From contig NZ_RPOK01000006.1 of the NCBI RefSeq assembly GCF_003820355.1, positions 1-64,000 on the forward strand: a stretch of 64,000 nucleotides of DNA, given 5' to 3'. How positions within the stretch are numbered: the first letter of the stretch is position 1; each line of letters opens with the position of its first letter. The stretch is from Paralteromonas sediminis (GTDB lineage Bacteria > Pseudomonadota > Gammaproteobacteria > Enterobacterales > Alteromonadaceae). The position numbers were made by a program, and so were the translations under genes. Shown here piece after piece: positions 38,283 to 49,182 of the stretch. A model generated the notes under the pieces. It was not told where the DNA came from. It did not search any database and was given only the letters and a program-made list of their open reading frames with translations.

Positions 38283-40247
38283 GTGGAATATAGTTTGCTA
38301 TTCAAGGTCATTGCCTTATTAGGCTTAGCAGTAATAAGCGTCGCTTTGTTTAGGCGAATGCACCTTCCTCCGATCCTAGCATTTCTGTTCGCTGGACTTC
38401 TCTCCGGGCCGGAAGTACTGGGGTTATTCTCGCATCCGGAGCAGATGCATTTAATCGCCGATATCGGCATCGTTTTTCTATTATTTTCTCTAGGACTTGA
38501 GTTTTCTTTGCCCAAATTGGTGGCTATGCGCTCTTTGGTGTTTGGCGTTGGCACCCTACAAATGGTCGCTACCACGGCAATTTTTAGCCTTATCGCATGG
38601 TTACTCGGATTTTCTATTGCCGCTTCTGTCATTATTGCCGGAATGTTGGCGCTAAGCTCAACCGCTATTGTAATTAAACAGATTAGTGAGATGGGGGTCA
38701 TTAACCAAAAACGCAGCCAGATGGCAATCAGTGTGCTCTTGTTTCAAGATCTGGCCGTGGTTCCCTTTCTCATTGTTATCCCTTTATTAGCGATTGAAGA
38801 GAGCAATATAGGGATAACGTTATTAGAGGCGTTGGGAAAAGGTGTGTTGGTTGTGGCGTTGCTTATGTCGATTGGTAAGTGGCTCTTGCCGAGGTTGTTC
38901 CGAGAAGTGGCCCGTACCCGAACAGATGAGCTATTTGTTATGTGTACTCTGTTGGTCGCGTTACTGGCTGCAGGGGTAACGTACTCTGTTGGACTTTCCA
39001 TGGCACTTGGGGCTTTCCTAGCTGGGATGATGCTGGGAGAGAGTCAGTATCGTTATCAGTTAGAAGCTGATATCAGACCCTTCCGAGATATCTTGATGGG
39101 ACTCTTTTTTACCACTGTTGGTATGCAGCTTGATATACATTTGCTGGCATCACAAGGGCATTGGGTCATTATTGCTGTCATTGGGACCATGGTGGTTAAA
39201 GTATTGTTGGTCAGGTTGGCTGCTATGGTAGTCAGGGCTGACAGCGGTGACGCTTGGGCTGCTGGTTTAAAAGTATGCCAAGTAGGCGAGTTTAGTTTTG
39301 TCATTGCCGCGTTGGCAGCCTCCAACCAGATTATTAGTTCACAGGCCGCATCCTTCCTTATTGCCATAGGTATTATATCGATGGCTTTCACCCCCTGGCT
39401 GGTGAACCACAGCCAACAATTTGCAGAAAAGCTTACTAAGCGGCCTTTGCCCGGCAATAATGAACAGGCCAACGTACCTGATGACATCAAAAATCATATA
39501 ATCATTGCAGGTTTTGGTCGTGTTGGGCAAACAGTGGCGAGGCTACTACGCATTGAAAAAGTCCCTTTTATTGTTATTGACAGCGATCCTACGCGAGTCC
39601 AGGAGTCCCGCTATGCCGGTGAGCCTGTTATCTTTGGTGATGCTAGCAGTGCAGATATCCTCAAAGAAGCGGGGGTATCCCATGCAAAGCTGGTTCTGGT
39701 CACCTTTGACAGTACAGCCCATGCAAAACAAGTGATCAGTAGTTGTAAGCGTCTAAATCCGACAATGCAGGTGATGATCAGGACAAAGCGAGATTACAGT
39801 ATGGATGCCTTGTACGAAGCTGGGGCATTTCAGGTGGTGCCAGAACTCCAGGAAGGTAGCTTAATGCTGGTCACTCAGGTGCTACACAGTGCTGGTGTTC
39901 CTATGTCACGAATTTTAAAAAGGGTGAGGGCCGAGCGAAAAGGGCGTTATGACCACATGCATGGGTTCTATCCGGGAGAAACAACAGAGATTACCTACGA
40001 CACGCAGGACAAATTGGAATTTATCCACGCTATCGTATTACACAAAGATGCTTGGGCAAACGGCAAGACGTTAGGTGCCTTAAATATTTCAAGGCGCCGA
40101 GTGACGCTAAAAGGCCTGCGTAGAATGGGAACAGAATTCAGTGATCCAGACGACACCACTCAGTTGGTCGCAGGTGATGTCATCGTAATTGCAGGTAAGC
40201 CACGTCGTGTTGAGCGCGCAGAGCGCTATATACTTGAAGGTGACTAA
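38283..40247 (+). CDS. CPA2 family cation/proton antiporter with TrkA domains (Kef/YbaL-like)
   Basis: A 654-residue inner-membrane protein with 12 predicted helices (residues ~1-385), an RCK_N NAD-binding domain (about 400-515; IIIAGFGRVGQTVARLL) and an RCK_C domain (about 570-650). FQDLAVVPFL and LGAFLAGMMLGE are typical of Kef-type antiporters. It probably exchanges K+ or Na+ for protons under nucleotide control; no KefF/KefG-like partner gene is adjacent. The GTG at 38283, 7 bases from AGGGAG, is preferred to the GTG one codon earlier. Confidence 0.92.
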   Translation: MEYSLLFKVIALLGLAVISVALFRRMHLPPILAFLFAGLLSGPEVLGLFSHPEQMHLIADIGIVFLLFSLGLEFSLPKLVAMRSLVFGVGTLQMVATTAIFSLIAWLLGFSIAASVIIAGMLALSSTAIVIKQISEMGVINQKRSQMAISVLLFQDLAVVPFLIVIPLLAIEESNIGITLLEALGKGVLVVALLMSIGKWLLPRLFREVARTRTDELFVMCTLLVALLAAGVTYSVGLSMALGAFLAGMMLGESQYRYQLEADIRPFRDILMGLFFTTVGMQLDIHLLASQGHWVIIAVIGTMVVKVLLVRLAAMVVRADSGDAWAAGLKVCQVGEFSFVIAALAASNQIISSQAASFLIAIGIISMAFTPWLVNHSQQFAEKLTKRPLPGNNEQANVPDDIKNHIIIAGFGRVGQTVARLLRIEKVPFIVIDSDPTRVQESRYAGEPVIFGDASSADILKEAGVSHAKLVLVTFDSTAHAKQVISSCKRLNPTMQVMIRTKRDYSMDALYEAGAFQVVPELQEGSLMLVTQVLHSAGVPMSRILKRVRAERKGRYDHMHGFYPGETTEITYDTQDKLEFIHAIVLHKDAWANGKTLGALNISRRRVTLKGLRRMGTEFSDPDDTTQLVAGDVIVIAGKPRRVERAERYILEGD

Positions 40248-40265
40248 CGGGTGTAAGACGAGACT

Positions 40266-40499
40266 TTATGCGGCTCTGTCTTTGTCCAGTGCCTCAATTT
40301 CTTTTTTCAAATTATAACTTTCGTCAGTAACAATTTTTTCCAGCGTCTCTACACGATCTTTCAACGATGAAATTTCACCCTCTAATCTCGCCTTTTCTTT
40401 ATCGTTGAGTTTTTTCCCTGACTTATCGGCAAATGCCGTAACGATAGAAACCAGAGCCCAGCATGACAATGCAACGATAGCGATAGCTGTTAAATTCAT
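40266..40499 (-). CDS. PspB-like small membrane protein
   Basis: A 77-residue protein with an N-terminal membrane helix (about 3-24) and a charged coiled coil (about 30-75) containing LKDRVETLEKIVTDE, close in layout to the LxxLExILD segment of PspB. PspB normally works with PspC to signal envelope stress through PspA. No pspA or pspC is visible in the window, so the assignment rests on architecture. It is convergent with the antiporter gene. Confidence 0.6.
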   Translation of the reverse strand: MNLTAIAIVALSCWALVSIVTAFADKSGKKLNDKEKARLEGEISSLKDRVETLEKIVTDESYNLKKEIEALDKDRAA

Positions 40500-40716
40500 T
40501 TGGTCTACTCCCTAATGTATAACCTAATGTCTTAGTGTAGGATATTGAAAGATGAAGCGCTTGTGACAAATGTCACAATATACAGGTTTTACGCCCTTCA
40601 CTCTATTTATGAGTAACGAATGCAAGCATATTGCCAAAAATTTAAAAGTTATTATAAACAATGGGTTATGTATCCTTCTTTTCATTTTTGGCGAAATATA
40701 CGAACTATAAATAGCT

Positions 40717-41244
40717 ATGATTAGTCAATTTGACCAAAAAATCACATCTGAAAATATAGGTCCTGATGCTGACAGCTTTTGGATGGGGAAGGCCATAAGA
40801 CTGGCCAAACGCGCTGAAAAGCTTGGGGAGATCCCCGTCGGGGCTGTACTCGTTGGCGAGGGAACATTGCTAAGCGTTGGGCATAACTTGTCAATAACAC
40901 ACAATGATCCATCAGCACATGCAGAAATGATTGCTATACGACGGGCGGGTCAAAAGTTAAGAAACTATCGATTAGTAAACACGACCTTGTATGTCACACT
41001 AGAGCCTTGTCCCATGTGTGCCGGTCTTTTGGTTCACAGTAGAGTAGGACGTATTGTGTTTGGCGCATTTGACAGCAAAACAGGGGCGGCGGGTACGGTG
41101 ATGAACATCTGTCACAACAGTCAACTCAATCACCAAATTGACATAACGTCAGGGGTTCTGGAGAAGGCATGCAGTGAGTTGTTATCGAATTTTTTTAAAA
41201 GACGCAGAGCAGAAAAGAAGGCGTTAAAAAAACACTCTGGTTAA
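40717..41244 (+). CDS. tadA: tRNA-specific adenosine deaminase
   Basis: A 175-residue essential enzyme making inosine at tRNA-Arg wobble position 34. Zinc site and catalysis: His68-Ala-Glu70 and Cys98-Pro-Met-Cys101. The conserved VRVGRIVFGAxD-like segment RVGRIVFGAFDSKTGAAGT follows. The N-terminal ~20 residues extend beyond the core domain. tadA next to mltF and purL is the order found in E. coli. Confidence 0.96.
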   Translation: MISQFDQKITSENIGPDADSFWMGKAIRLAKRAEKLGEIPVGAVLVGEGTLLSVGHNLSITHNDPSAHAEMIAIRRAGQKLRNYRLVNTTLYVTLEPCPMCAGLLVHSRVGRIVFGAFDSKTGAAGTVMNICHNSQLNHQIDITSGVLEKACSELLSNFFKRRRAEKKALKKHSG

Positions 41245-41447
41245 CACGCCTTTGGCCATTGCTCTGACAGCTCTGCATTTTGGTAATGCTTACGCCTTTG
41301 TAGGACTTTTTGATGGATGCGCTTAAGCAAAACGCGTCGACGATTACTGTTTTTCAATCGGGTTTCCTTTTTATAAAATCTTCGTTGCTTCAATGTAACT
41401 ATGCTCTTTACTTGTGGTAATGCAGCATTCTTAGTTATGACCAACAT
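41241..41447 (-). CDS. Questionable small basic ORF
   Basis: A 68-residue, Arg/Lys-rich ORF with no ribosome-binding site, no recognised domain and a 4-base overlap with the end of tadA. It fills the gap between tadA and mltF. It may be spurious; it is listed because nothing else explains the ~250-base gap. Confidence 0.2.
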   Translation of the reverse strand: MLVITKNAALPQVKSIVTLKQRRFYKKETRLKNSNRRRVLLKRIHQKVLQRRKHYQNAELSEQWPKAC

Positions 41448-41496
41448 TACATGAATAAAGTTTCAAAAATAAGACAATTGAAAAGTAGAGATGGGG

Positions 41497-42921
41497 TTAG
41501 GGTGCCAGATTTTCAACACTCGGGGTTTTTCTCCATGGCGGTGACTGGCTGTCTAACCATACTAGGGTGTCATAGTAGCGGCGAATATTCTCGACATACT
41601 GCAGAGCTTCGTTGCCTCTAGCATATCCAAATCGAGTTTGTCGGTAATAGCGTTTTTGTTGCAGCATAGGTAACCGTTTTTTAACGTCCATCCATATGTC
41701 TGGGTTGCCGCCTTGCTTTTGTGTTAGCACACGCGCGTCTTCTAAGTGACCTAGCCCAATATTGTATGCGGCTAGTGCCATCCATATTCTGTCTGGCTCC
41801 CCGATTCTGGCAGGAATGCGTTTCATCAAACTAGAGAAATAACGTGCGCCCCCTGCGATGCTTTGCAGCGGGTCAACTCTCGACTCAACATTCCAGTCCT
41901 TTGCCGTGTCAAGTGTCAGCATCATTAGCCCTCTTACGCCGGTCGGCGATACGGCATTGGGGTCCCAATGAGATTCCTGATAACTCAATGCCGCCAACAG
42001 ACGCCAGTCGACATCTAAACTCAGGGACTGAAATGCATCAACATAGTTCAGTAAGGTGGTATTGGCAGCATCAATGAAGGCTTTTGTATCCACAAAATCA
42101 AATGAACGCACATGACCAAAATAGCGTTCTTCCAAACGGTCTAGGAAACCGGTTTTTCTGATGTGTGCAAAGTAATCAAGTAGGGCTACCTGCAATACTG
42201 CATCATCCTGTGCGTGTAATTGCCAAGCTAATGGAATTGTTTCTGACACTGTGAAGCCTACACTTATGTCAGGGTAGCGGCGTCTGACTATGCTAAGCGT
42301 ATTTGAGTCTGTTATGGTGTAATCGATATTTCCTTCGGCAATTTGTGTTAGCAGCTCCTCTACATCCATATCATTGGCTGTTGAAAAGGTGAAGTCAGGG
42401 TTTTCAGGCAACACTGACATGGCGGTGTCAAAATGGCTAGTACCTGGCACCACAGATAAAGTGCCTTGCAAGTCAGCTAGCTCTCTTGGCCGGGTGTTGC
42501 CCTGTAAATAAACCAGTTGGTGACTGACGATTTGATAGACGGGGCCCCATCGGGCGCGTTCTGTTTTCGTTTGCGGTGACGAAAGCCCAGCAGCAATGAA
42601 ATCAATGCCGCCTTTTTCTAGTTCCTCCTGAAGATCCTCAAAATTAAAAAAAGGCATGACTTCAAGTGGTAAGCCTATGTAGTCAGAAAATCCTTTCGCC
42701 AATTCGTATTCGAAGCCTGTAGGGCCTTCAGGGCCGATATAAAAGGTATGTTTGCCGTAAACGGTACCCATATGCAGGACGCCATCACTCACGACGTGTT
42801 GCCTGCCTTCTATAGCAGATTGCCCAGCAGGTTGGGATTCTGTCTGCATTTTCGGCTGGCATGCAGAACAAATCATCACAAATGCTACAGAAACCAGCCT
42901 CACTTTATTACTTATTCTCAC
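41497..42921 (-). CDS. mltF: Membrane-bound lytic murein transglycosylase F
   Basis: A 474-residue lipoprotein (MICSAC lipobox about residues 17-22). Residues ~45-275 form an extracellular solute-binding (SBP_bac_3) domain that may regulate activity, and residues ~290-440 form the SLT lysozyme-like domain with catalytic Glu in [20 protein letters not shown]. It cleaves peptidoglycan glycan chains at the outer membrane. The start is GTG. It is divergent from purL, as in E. coli. Confidence 0.95.
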   Translation of the reverse strand: MRISNKVRLVSVAFVMICSACQPKMQTESQPAGQSAIEGRQHVVSDGVLHMGTVYGKHTFYIGPEGPTGFEYELAKGFSDYIGLPLEVMPFFNFEDLQEELEKGGIDFIAAGLSSPQTKTERARWGPVYQIVSHQLVYLQGNTRPRELADLQGTLSVVPGTSHFDTAMSVLPENPDFTFSTANDMDVEELLTQIAEGNIDYTITDSNTLSIVRRRYPDISVGFTVSETIPLAWQLHAQDDAVLQVALLDYFAHIRKTGFLDRLEERYFGHVRSFDFVDTKAFIDAANTTLLNYVDAFQSLSLDVDWRLLAALSYQESHWDPNAVSPTGVRGLMMLTLDTAKDWNVESRVDPLQSIAGGARYFSSLMKRIPARIGEPDRIWMALAAYNIGLGHLEDARVLTQKQGGNPDIWMDVKKRLPMLQQKRYYRQTRFGYARGNEALQYVENIRRYYDTLVWLDSQSPPWRKTPSVENLAP

Positions 42922-42981
42922 GTTTTGCTCTATAATGCGCCCGGTTCAAATACTTCACTGCATCTATTCAGGGATCCGCCT

Positions 42982-45900
42982 ATGTTGGTTGTTCGCGGCG
43001 CGCCTGCGCTATCCGAGTTTCGTATAAAAAAACTCCAGTCTAAACTTGTCCAAGATAACATCAACCTATCGTCTATTTATAGCGAATTTGTGCACTTGGT
43101 CAAACTTGTTAACGACACAGATACTCTGTCCGAGTCAGAAGAGCACGTATTAGAAAAGTTGCTGACCTATGGTCCAACTAATCATAAACAAGACGCTAAA
43201 GGTGAACTGTTATTTGTCACGCCGCGCGCCGGCACTATCTCTCCGTGGTCTTCGAAAGCAACAGATATTGCACATAATTGCGGTCTCGGCAAAATAGACC
43301 GGATTGAACGAGGCTGTGCTTTTTACATCCAAAGCGATGAACCGCTGACAGAGCAAGACAAAACATACGTCTTGAGCGCTATTCATGACAGAATGACAGA
43401 GCAGGTTTTTTCCGATTTTGCTGACGCAGAATCTTTGTTTCATCATCATGCTGCCAAGACGTTTTCAACGGTAGATGTAATTGAAGGCGGGCGGAGTGCG
43501 CTTGAAAAAGCGAATGTTGAGCTGGGATTAGCGCTGGCGGAAGACGAAATTACCTATCTTGCCGATAGCTTCAAAACCCTTGGCAGAAACCCGAGCGATG
43601 TTGAACTTTATATGTTTGCGCAAGCAAACTCCGAACATTGCCGCCATAAAATCTTTAATGCCAGTTGGACAATCGACGGTGAAGACCAACCTAAGTCGCT
43701 GTTCAAAATGATTAAAAACACCTACGAGACAACACCTGAGTATGTACTTTCTGCATATAAAGATAATGCAGCGGTTATGGAAGGTAGTTACGCAGGGCGC
43801 TTTTATCCAGATGCAGGAAGTAAACGTTACGAATATGTTCCACAAAATATCGATATCTTGATGAAAGTGGAAACGCACAATCACCCTACTGCCATATCGC
43901 CATTCCCGGGCGCGGCCACGGGGTCAGGCGGTGAAATTAGAGATGAAGGTGCGACCGGACGTGGTTCTAAACCCAAAGCTGGGCTGGTCGGTTTTAGTGT
44001 CTCAAACCTTAAATTACCTAACGCAACGTTGCCTTGGGAAAATGAGTATGGAAAACCGGCCCGCATTGTAAGTGCACTGGATATAATGACGGATGGTCCT
44101 CTCGGGGGCGCGGCATTTAACAACGAGTTTGGCCGACCAAACCTGTTGGGCTATTTTAGAACATACGAACAGGATATGGGGGATGCCTCGGATATTCGTG
44201 GGTATCACAAACCCATAATGATTGCCGGTGGCTTAGGCAATATTCGTCGTGATCACGTGGAAAAGGGCGAGATCACGGTAGGTGCGAAGCTTATCGTATT
44301 AGGCGGGCCTGCAATGAACATTGGATTGGGCGGTGGTGCCGCTTCGTCCATGACTTCTGGGCAATCAAATGAAGACTTAGATTTTGCCTCAGTGCAGCGA
44401 GACAATCCTGAAATGGAAAGACGTTGTCAGGAAGTTATTGACGCTTGCTGGCAGTTAGGCGATGACAACCCGATTCAGTTTATTCACGATGTTGGTGCCG
44501 GTGGATTGTCCAATGCACTGCCTGAACTGGTTAATGATGGTGGACGAGGCGGCAAGTTCCAGCTGCGCGACGTATTGTCTGATGAACCCGGTATGACACC
44601 TTTGGAGCTTTGGTGTAATGAGTCTCAAGAGCGTTATGTGCTGTCTGTTGCACCAGAGAACCTCTCCACGTTCACTGATATATGCGAACGAGAAAGGGCA
44701 CCCTATGCGGTTGTGGGAGAAGCAACACAAGAGCAACACCTTATTGTTGAAGATAGTCAGTTTGATAACAACCCTATTGATATGCCGTTGGATGTGTTGC
44801 TTGGAAAGCCACCAAAAATGCATAGAGATGTTACGCGTGTAACACCTAATAAGCGTGAATTTGATACCGCTTCATTGCAGCTTGATGAAGCCGCCGAGCG
44901 ACTGTTGAAATTGCCGACTATTGGTGAAAAAACCTTTCTTATTACCATTGGCGATCGGTCAGTAACCGGTCAAGTGAGCCGTGATCAGATGGTGGGGCCG
45001 TGGCAAGTGCCTGTGGCAGACGTCGCTGTAACGACTGCTGCCTTTGATACTTACGCTGGTGAGGCCATGGCCATGGGAGAGCGCACGCCCGTTGCTATCC
45101 TCAATGCAGGTGCTTCGGCGCGGTTAGCCGTGGGTGAAATGTTAACCAATATCTGTGCTGCTGACATTGGTGCCCTTAACAAAGTGAAACTGTCTGCTAA
45201 CTGGATGGCAGCGGCAGGCCATGACGGTGAAGATGCTGCTCTGTATGAGGCAGTAAAAGCGGTGGGCGAGGAACTTTGTCCTGAACTAGGGTTAACAATC
45301 CCTGTGGGTAAAGATTCAATGTCAATGAAAACAACCTGGAATGATGGTTCACAGCAAAAGTCAGTTGTTTCTCCATTGTCATTGGTTATCAGTGGTTTCG
45401 CACCCGTTAAGGATGTACGCAAAACAGTAACACCGCAGCTGCGCACTGATGTCGGCGATACGACTCTTTTGCTGGTTGATTTAGGCAGTGGCAAGAATCG
45501 ATTAGGAGGTAGTTGTCTTGCACAAGTGTATAACCAAATTGGCCATGAAACACCTGATGTAGAATCTGCTGAAGTGCTCAGAGGCTTCTTTGATGTTGTT
45601 CAGTCATTAGTGAGCGAAAAGCTGATTTTGGCGTATCACGATCGTTCAGACGGAGGATTGTTTACAACTGTTGCTGAAATGGCATTTGCTGGAAAAACAG
45701 GGGTTGATATTGCGGTAGATGGTCTGGGTGATGACATAGCTGCCGTATTATTCAGTGAAGAGCTGGGTGCGGTAATCCAAATCAAAGCAGACTTGGTCGA
45801 TAAAGTGAAAGCTAAGTTTGTCAAAGCCGGTGTTGAGCATGTCCACGCTATTGGCAAGCTCAACGGCGATGACGCAATTCGCTTTAGTCACAACGGTCAA

Positions 45901-46875
45901 AGCATTCTGGGCGCAACGAGAACAGAATATCGCTTACACTGGGCTCATACCACTCACAATATGCAGCGTTTGCGTGACAACCCAGTGTGTGCTGATCAGG
46001 AACACGAAGACAAGAAAGATGTAAATAATCCGGGTCTTCACGCCAGCTTAAGTTATGACGTTGATGAAGACATTGCTGCGCCGTACATTGCAAAGGGCAT
46101 AAAACCCAAGGTTGCCATACTCAGAGAGCAAGGGGTTAACTCACACTATGAAATGGCTGCCGCGTTTACACGTGCAGGGTTTGATGCCATTGATGTTCAT
46201 ATGAGTGATATTCTTTCTGGCCGAATTGGGCTAGAAGATATGCAAGGATTGGCTGCTTGTGGCGGATTCTCATATGGTGACGTGCTTGGGGCTGGAGAGG
46301 GATGGGCCAAGTCCATCTTGTTTAATCAGCAAGCAAGTGACATGTTTCAGACTTTCTTCTCGCGCGCAGAGACCTTCTCTTTAGGTGTATGTAATGGCTG
46401 TCAAATGCTGTCAAATCTGCATTCGTTGATACCCGGTACAGAACACTGGCCGCATTTTGTTAGTAACCTGTCTGAGCGATTTGAAGCTAGGGTGGCCATG
46501 GTTGAGGTGCAAGAGTCATCATCGATTATGTTTGATGGTATGCAGGGGTCGCGTATGCCGATAGCCGTCTCGCACGGAGAGGGTAGAGCGGAGTTTACGT
46601 CGGCGGCCAGTTTGGCTGCGTTGAATACTTCTAAGCAGGTTGCTCTTAAGTATGTTGACAATTATGGCCAAGTGACAGAGCGCTATCCTGCTAATCCCAA
46701 CGGCTCTCCGGACGGCATAACAGGACTCACTTCCAGTGATGGTCGTTGTACAATTATGATGCCACACCCTGAACGTGTCTTCCGCGCCGTTGCTAATTCC
46801 TGGCGCGATGAACGTTGGCAGGAAGACAGTCCATGGATGCGTATATTTAGAAATGCACGAAAATTTGTCAATTGA
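42982..46875 (+). CDS. purL: Phosphoribosylformylglycinamidine synthase
   Basis: A 1297-residue single-chain enzyme of purine synthesis (E. coli 1295) converting FGAR to FGAM with glutamine and ATP. The start at 42982 ([14 protein letters not shown]) has AGGGA upstream; the longer in-frame reading from 42748 runs through the mltF gene and is rejected. Landmarks: [37 protein letters not shown] and the C-terminal glutaminase with GVCNGCQML and PHPER. A TATAAT at 42931-42936 could be its -10 element. Confidence 0.98.
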   Translation: MLVVRGAPALSEFRIKKLQSKLVQDNINLSSIYSEFVHLVKLVNDTDTLSESEEHVLEKLLTYGPTNHKQDAKGELLFVTPRAGTISPWSSKATDIAHNCGLGKIDRIERGCAFYIQSDEPLTEQDKTYVLSAIHDRMTEQVFSDFADAESLFHHHAAKTFSTVDVIEGGRSALEKANVELGLALAEDEITYLADSFKTLGRNPSDVELYMFAQANSEHCRHKIFNASWTIDGEDQPKSLFKMIKNTYETTPEYVLSAYKDNAAVMEGSYAGRFYPDAGSKRYEYVPQNIDILMKVETHNHPTAISPFPGAATGSGGEIRDEGATGRGSKPKAGLVGFSVSNLKLPNATLPWENEYGKPARIVSALDIMTDGPLGGAAFNNEFGRPNLLGYFRTYEQDMGDASDIRGYHKPIMIAGGLGNIRRDHVEKGEITVGAKLIVLGGPAMNIGLGGGAASSMTSGQSNEDLDFASVQRDNPEMERRCQEVIDACWQLGDDNPIQFIHDVGAGGLSNALPELVNDGGRGGKFQLRDVLSDEPGMTPLELWCNESQERYVLSVAPENLSTFTDICERERAPYAVVGEATQEQHLIVEDSQFDNNPIDMPLDVLLGKPPKMHRDVTRVTPNKREFDTASLQLDEAAERLLKLPTIGEKTFLITIGDRSVTGQVSRDQMVGPWQVPVADVAVTTAAFDTYAGEAMAMGERTPVAILNAGASARLAVGEMLTNICAADIGALNKVKLSANWMAAAGHDGEDAALYEAVKAVGEELCPELGLTIPVGKDSMSMKTTWNDGSQQKSVVSPLSLVISGFAPVKDVRKTVTPQLRTDVGDTTLLLVDLGSGKNRLGGSCLAQVYNQIGHETPDVESAEVLRGFFDVVQSLVSEKLILAYHDRSDGGLFTTVAEMAFAGKTGVDIAVDGLGDDIAAVLFSEELGAVIQIKADLVDKVKAKFVKAGVEHVHAIGKLNGDDAIRFSHNGQSILGATRTEYRLHWAHTTHNMQRLRDNPVCADQEHEDKKDVNNPGLHASLSYDVDEDIAAPYIAKGIKPKVAILREQGVNSHYEMAAAFTRAGFDAIDVHMSDILSGRIGLEDMQGLAACGGFSYGDVLGAGEGWAKSILFNQQASDMFQTFFSRAETFSLGVCNGCQMLSNLHSLIPGTEHWPHFVSNLSERFEARVAMVEVQESSSIMFDGMQGSRMPIAVSHGEGRAEFTSAASLAALNTSKQVALKYVDNYGQVTERYPANPNGSPDGITGLTSSDGRCTIMMPHPERVFRAVANSWRDERWQEDSPWMRIFRNARKFVN

Positions 46876-47017
46876 GCCATTTTTTTGGCGTTTTATGTCA
46901 AAAATATGAATTTGGGGGTTGTTAATAGGCCAAACCTTGTTTACATTTGATTACATATGGAAATACGCTGTCTGGGCAAGGACTTAGTTGTAATCAAAGT
47001 AATAAAAAGAGACGACG

Positions 47018-47152
47018 ATGAATCGTTCCTCAAAAGGTTTTGGTCTAATGGGCGTCGCTGTTGCAGTAGTGCTAATGTTCGTCACTGCTGTATTTAGTAG
47101 CTCAGCAAGTTCACATGAACTTGCGCAATCAACGATAATACAAAAAAGTTAG
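47018..47152 (+). CDS. Small hydrophobic peptide (44 aa)
   Basis: A 44-residue ORF, MNRSSKGFGLMGVAVAVVL and onward, with one hydrophobic stretch (about residues 8-29) that may be a membrane helix or signal peptide, then a polar tail. A weak AAAGAGA site lies before the ATG, and a terminator follows the stop codon immediately, which supports a real short transcript. I do not recognise the family. Confidence 0.55.
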   Translation: MNRSSKGFGLMGVAVAVVLMFVTAVFSSSASSHELAQSTIIQKS

Positions 47153-47179
47153 AAAAATCCGTCTTTAGGCGGATTTTTT
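47153..47179. terminator. Terminator between the small peptide gene and smrA
   Basis: AAAAATCCG ... CGGATTTTTT forms a symmetric hairpin with A and T runs on the two sides. It can end the plus-strand small ORF and the minus-strand smrA transcript. Confidence 0.88.
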
Positions 47180-47194
47180 GTATCCGCCCTTTAT

Positions 47195-47773
47195 TTATCT
47201 TCTCCTGTTTAATTCTCTGTTAATAAGCTTTTGATTAGGATGCTTTTTTAGAAGTACATAGGTTGCACCTAAACCACCGTGCACGGGCAATGCACTATGA
47301 TACGCAATGACTTGCTCGAGTTCGCTTAGCCAGTGCTGTACATGACTCTTTTTGAACCCAGGAAATGGCTTGCTGTTTTCACCTCTTCCATGGCGTATGA
47401 GAATTGCTCTGAAGCCATTTTCATGGCCGTTAACAATGGCATGATAGAGCGAACTGGCAGATTCTTTGATCGTCAAACCCGATAAATCTACCCGCTTATC
47501 TATGTGATATTTACCCAAGCGCAGATTTTTAAATACTCCGTCCTGAATGCCTGCCTGTTTATAGCTAAGAAAGTCGTCAGGCTGCACAGGTTTGATATTG
47601 TTGAACGACAATGGGACAGCGGTGACATCTTGTTGACTAGCGCGTTCAGCTACTTTCTTCTTTTTCTCAATGGCAAGCGAAGCAGAGTGGGGGTTGACCT
47701 TGTCTTGTGACAAGGGTTTTACATCAGCCAGTTCGGCGAAAAAGTCTTCTTCGAAAAAGTCGTTATCTTCCAT
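47195..47773 (-). CDS. smrA: Smr-domain endonuclease-like protein SmrA (YdaL)
   Basis: About 192 residues from the ATG at 47773; a TTG 48 bases upstream is less likely. The N-terminal acidic DVKPLSQD segment, LRLGKYHIDK and C-terminal Smr domain with ILIRHGRG and LPVHGGLGATYVLLKK match the E. coli YdaL/SmrA layout. The first Smr motif reads VDLSGLT instead of the LDxHG of other Smr proteins, as in SmrA relatives. Smr proteins nick DNA or RNA; the cellular role of SmrA is not settled. Confidence 0.85.
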   Translation of the reverse strand: MEDNDFFEEDFFAELADVKPLSQDKVNPHSASLAIEKKKKVAERASQQDVTAVPLSFNNIKPVQPDDFLSYKQAGIQDGVFKNLRLGKYHIDKRVDLSGLTIKESASSLYHAIVNGHENGFRAILIRHGRGENSKPFPGFKKSHVQHWLSELEQVIAYHSALPVHGGLGATYVLLKKHPNQKLINRELNRRR

Positions 47774-48090
47774 AGTTTTCTCTGCCCTTTGGTTTATAGG
47801 TATATACGATTGAAGGGCCAATCTTGATTGCTATTTTATGACGCAAAGCGCTGAATAGTAATGAACTTAGCACCTAAGTGCCAACCTTTTGCGACGGTAT
47901 ACAAGGTTGAAAAAGAATCTGTTGGTCAAGGTGGATTCTGTCTCAAAATTAGTCATTTAGGGCTGTATAAATTAAATTCTACCCATATTAATGGAAGGAA
48001 AGCAGATAAAACCTCAAAAAAACTATTATTTTATGTCAGTTGATTTAACGCATTATTTGCATCTTAAATACAGTGTCGCTTGGAGGGCAT
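47774..48090. other. Intergenic region upstream of hppD
   Basis: About 317 bases between the divergent smrA and hppD genes. A 60-residue ORF at 47861-48043 has no ribosome-binding site or recognisable features and is not called. The region presumably holds both promoters and operators; no site could be identified with confidence. Confidence 0.4.
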
Positions 48091-49182
48091 ATGGCAGATT
48101 TATTTGAAAATCCGATGGGACTTGATGGCTTTGAGTTTGTTGAGTTCACCGCGCCGAAAAAAGGCATCATAGAACCTATATTCGAAGCTATGGGATTTAG
48201 TAAAGTTGCTGTTCATCGCAGCAAGGCTGTTGAGCTATGGCGTCAGGGTGATATTAACTTTATTACTAACTATGAGCCTAATAGTCATGCGTCTTACTAT
48301 GCAGAAGAGCACGGTCCATCAGCATGTGGACTTGCCTTTCGAGTAAAAGATGCGCAGTTTGCATACAATGAAGCGATCAAAAAAGGTGCACAACCCGTTG
48401 ACGTATTCACCGGCCCCATGGAGCTACGCTTGCCAGCTATTAAGGGCATCGGCGGCGCGACATTATATCTGATCGACCGTTATGAAGAGGGAAAGTCTAT
48501 TTACGACATTGATTTCGAATGGCTTGAAGGTGTTGACCGCCACCCAGAAGGTTGCGGCTTCCACACGTTAGATCACCTAACACATAATGTGTATCGTGGA
48601 CGTATGGACTACTGGGCTGACTACTACACCAAGTTATTTAACTTCAGAGAAATCCGCTATTTTGATATCAAAGGTGAATATACCGGCTTGCTGTCAAAAG
48701 CGATGACTGCGCCAGATGGCAAAATCAGAATTCCGCTCAATGAAGAAGCAGCAGGTGGCGGTGGCCAAATAGAAGAGTTCCTCATGGCATATAATGGTGA
48801 AGGTATTCAGCACATTGCTTTTGCCTGTGACGACCTTCTTGCATGTTGGGACAAACTTAAAGCGCGTGGGACTAAGTTTATGACGGCGCCTCCCGGTACT
48901 TACTATGAAATGCTAGAAGAGCGTTTACCTGGTCATGGGGAGCCCACAGATGAACTCCGAGCTCGCGGCATCTTACTTGACGGTACAACGGAAGGTGGTC
49001 AGCCACGATTACTCCTACAGATTTTCTCTGAGGCTGCACTAGGGCCTGTTTTCTTTGAGTTTATTCAACGCAAAGAGGATGAAGGTTTTGGTGAAGGTAA
49101 CTTTAAAGCCTTGTTTGAATCAATCGAACGCGACCAGGTTGCTCGCGGTGTAATTGCGTCAAAAGAAGAAGTGGCATCATGA
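48091..49182 (+). CDS. hppD: 4-hydroxyphenylpyruvate dioxygenase
   Basis: A 363-residue non-haem Fe(II) enzyme converting 4-hydroxyphenylpyruvate to homogentisate in tyrosine breakdown. Two VOC-type domains; the C-terminal one holds the iron ligands His in LDHLTHNV, His in GIQHIAFAC and Glu in [13 protein letters not shown] lies just before the ATG; an upstream in-frame GTG is rejected. It is the first gene of a coupled three-gene unit, overlapping the next gene by 4 bases. Confidence 0.97.
   Translation: MADLFENPMGLDGFEFVEFTAPKKGIIEPIFEAMGFSKVAVHRSKAVELWRQGDINFITNYEPNSHASYYAEEHGPSACGLAFRVKDAQFAYNEAIKKGAQPVDVFTGPMELRLPAIKGIGGATLYLIDRYEEGKSIYDIDFEWLEGVDRHPEGCGFHTLDHLTHNVYRGRMDYWADYYTKLFNFREIRYFDIKGEYTGLLSKAMTAPDGKIRIPLNEEAAGGGGQIEEFLMAYNGEGIQHIAFACDDLLACWDKLKARGTKFMTAPPGTYYEMLEERLPGHGEPTDELRARGILLDGTTEGGQPRLLLQIFSEAALGPVFFEFIQRKEDEGFGEGNFKALFESIERDQVARGVIASKEEVAS

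Noticed and set aside
42911-42935. Possible PurR operator before purL
   Set aside because: CACGTTTTGC resembles only half of the PurR consensus; the other half does not match.
42748-42981. N-terminal extension of PurL by 78 residues
   Set aside because: It would run through the start of mltF on the other strand; the start at 42982 gives the normal family length and terminus.
47861-48043. 60-residue ORF upstream of hppD
   Set aside because: No ribosome-binding site, no recognisable feature and it lies in a divergent promoter region.
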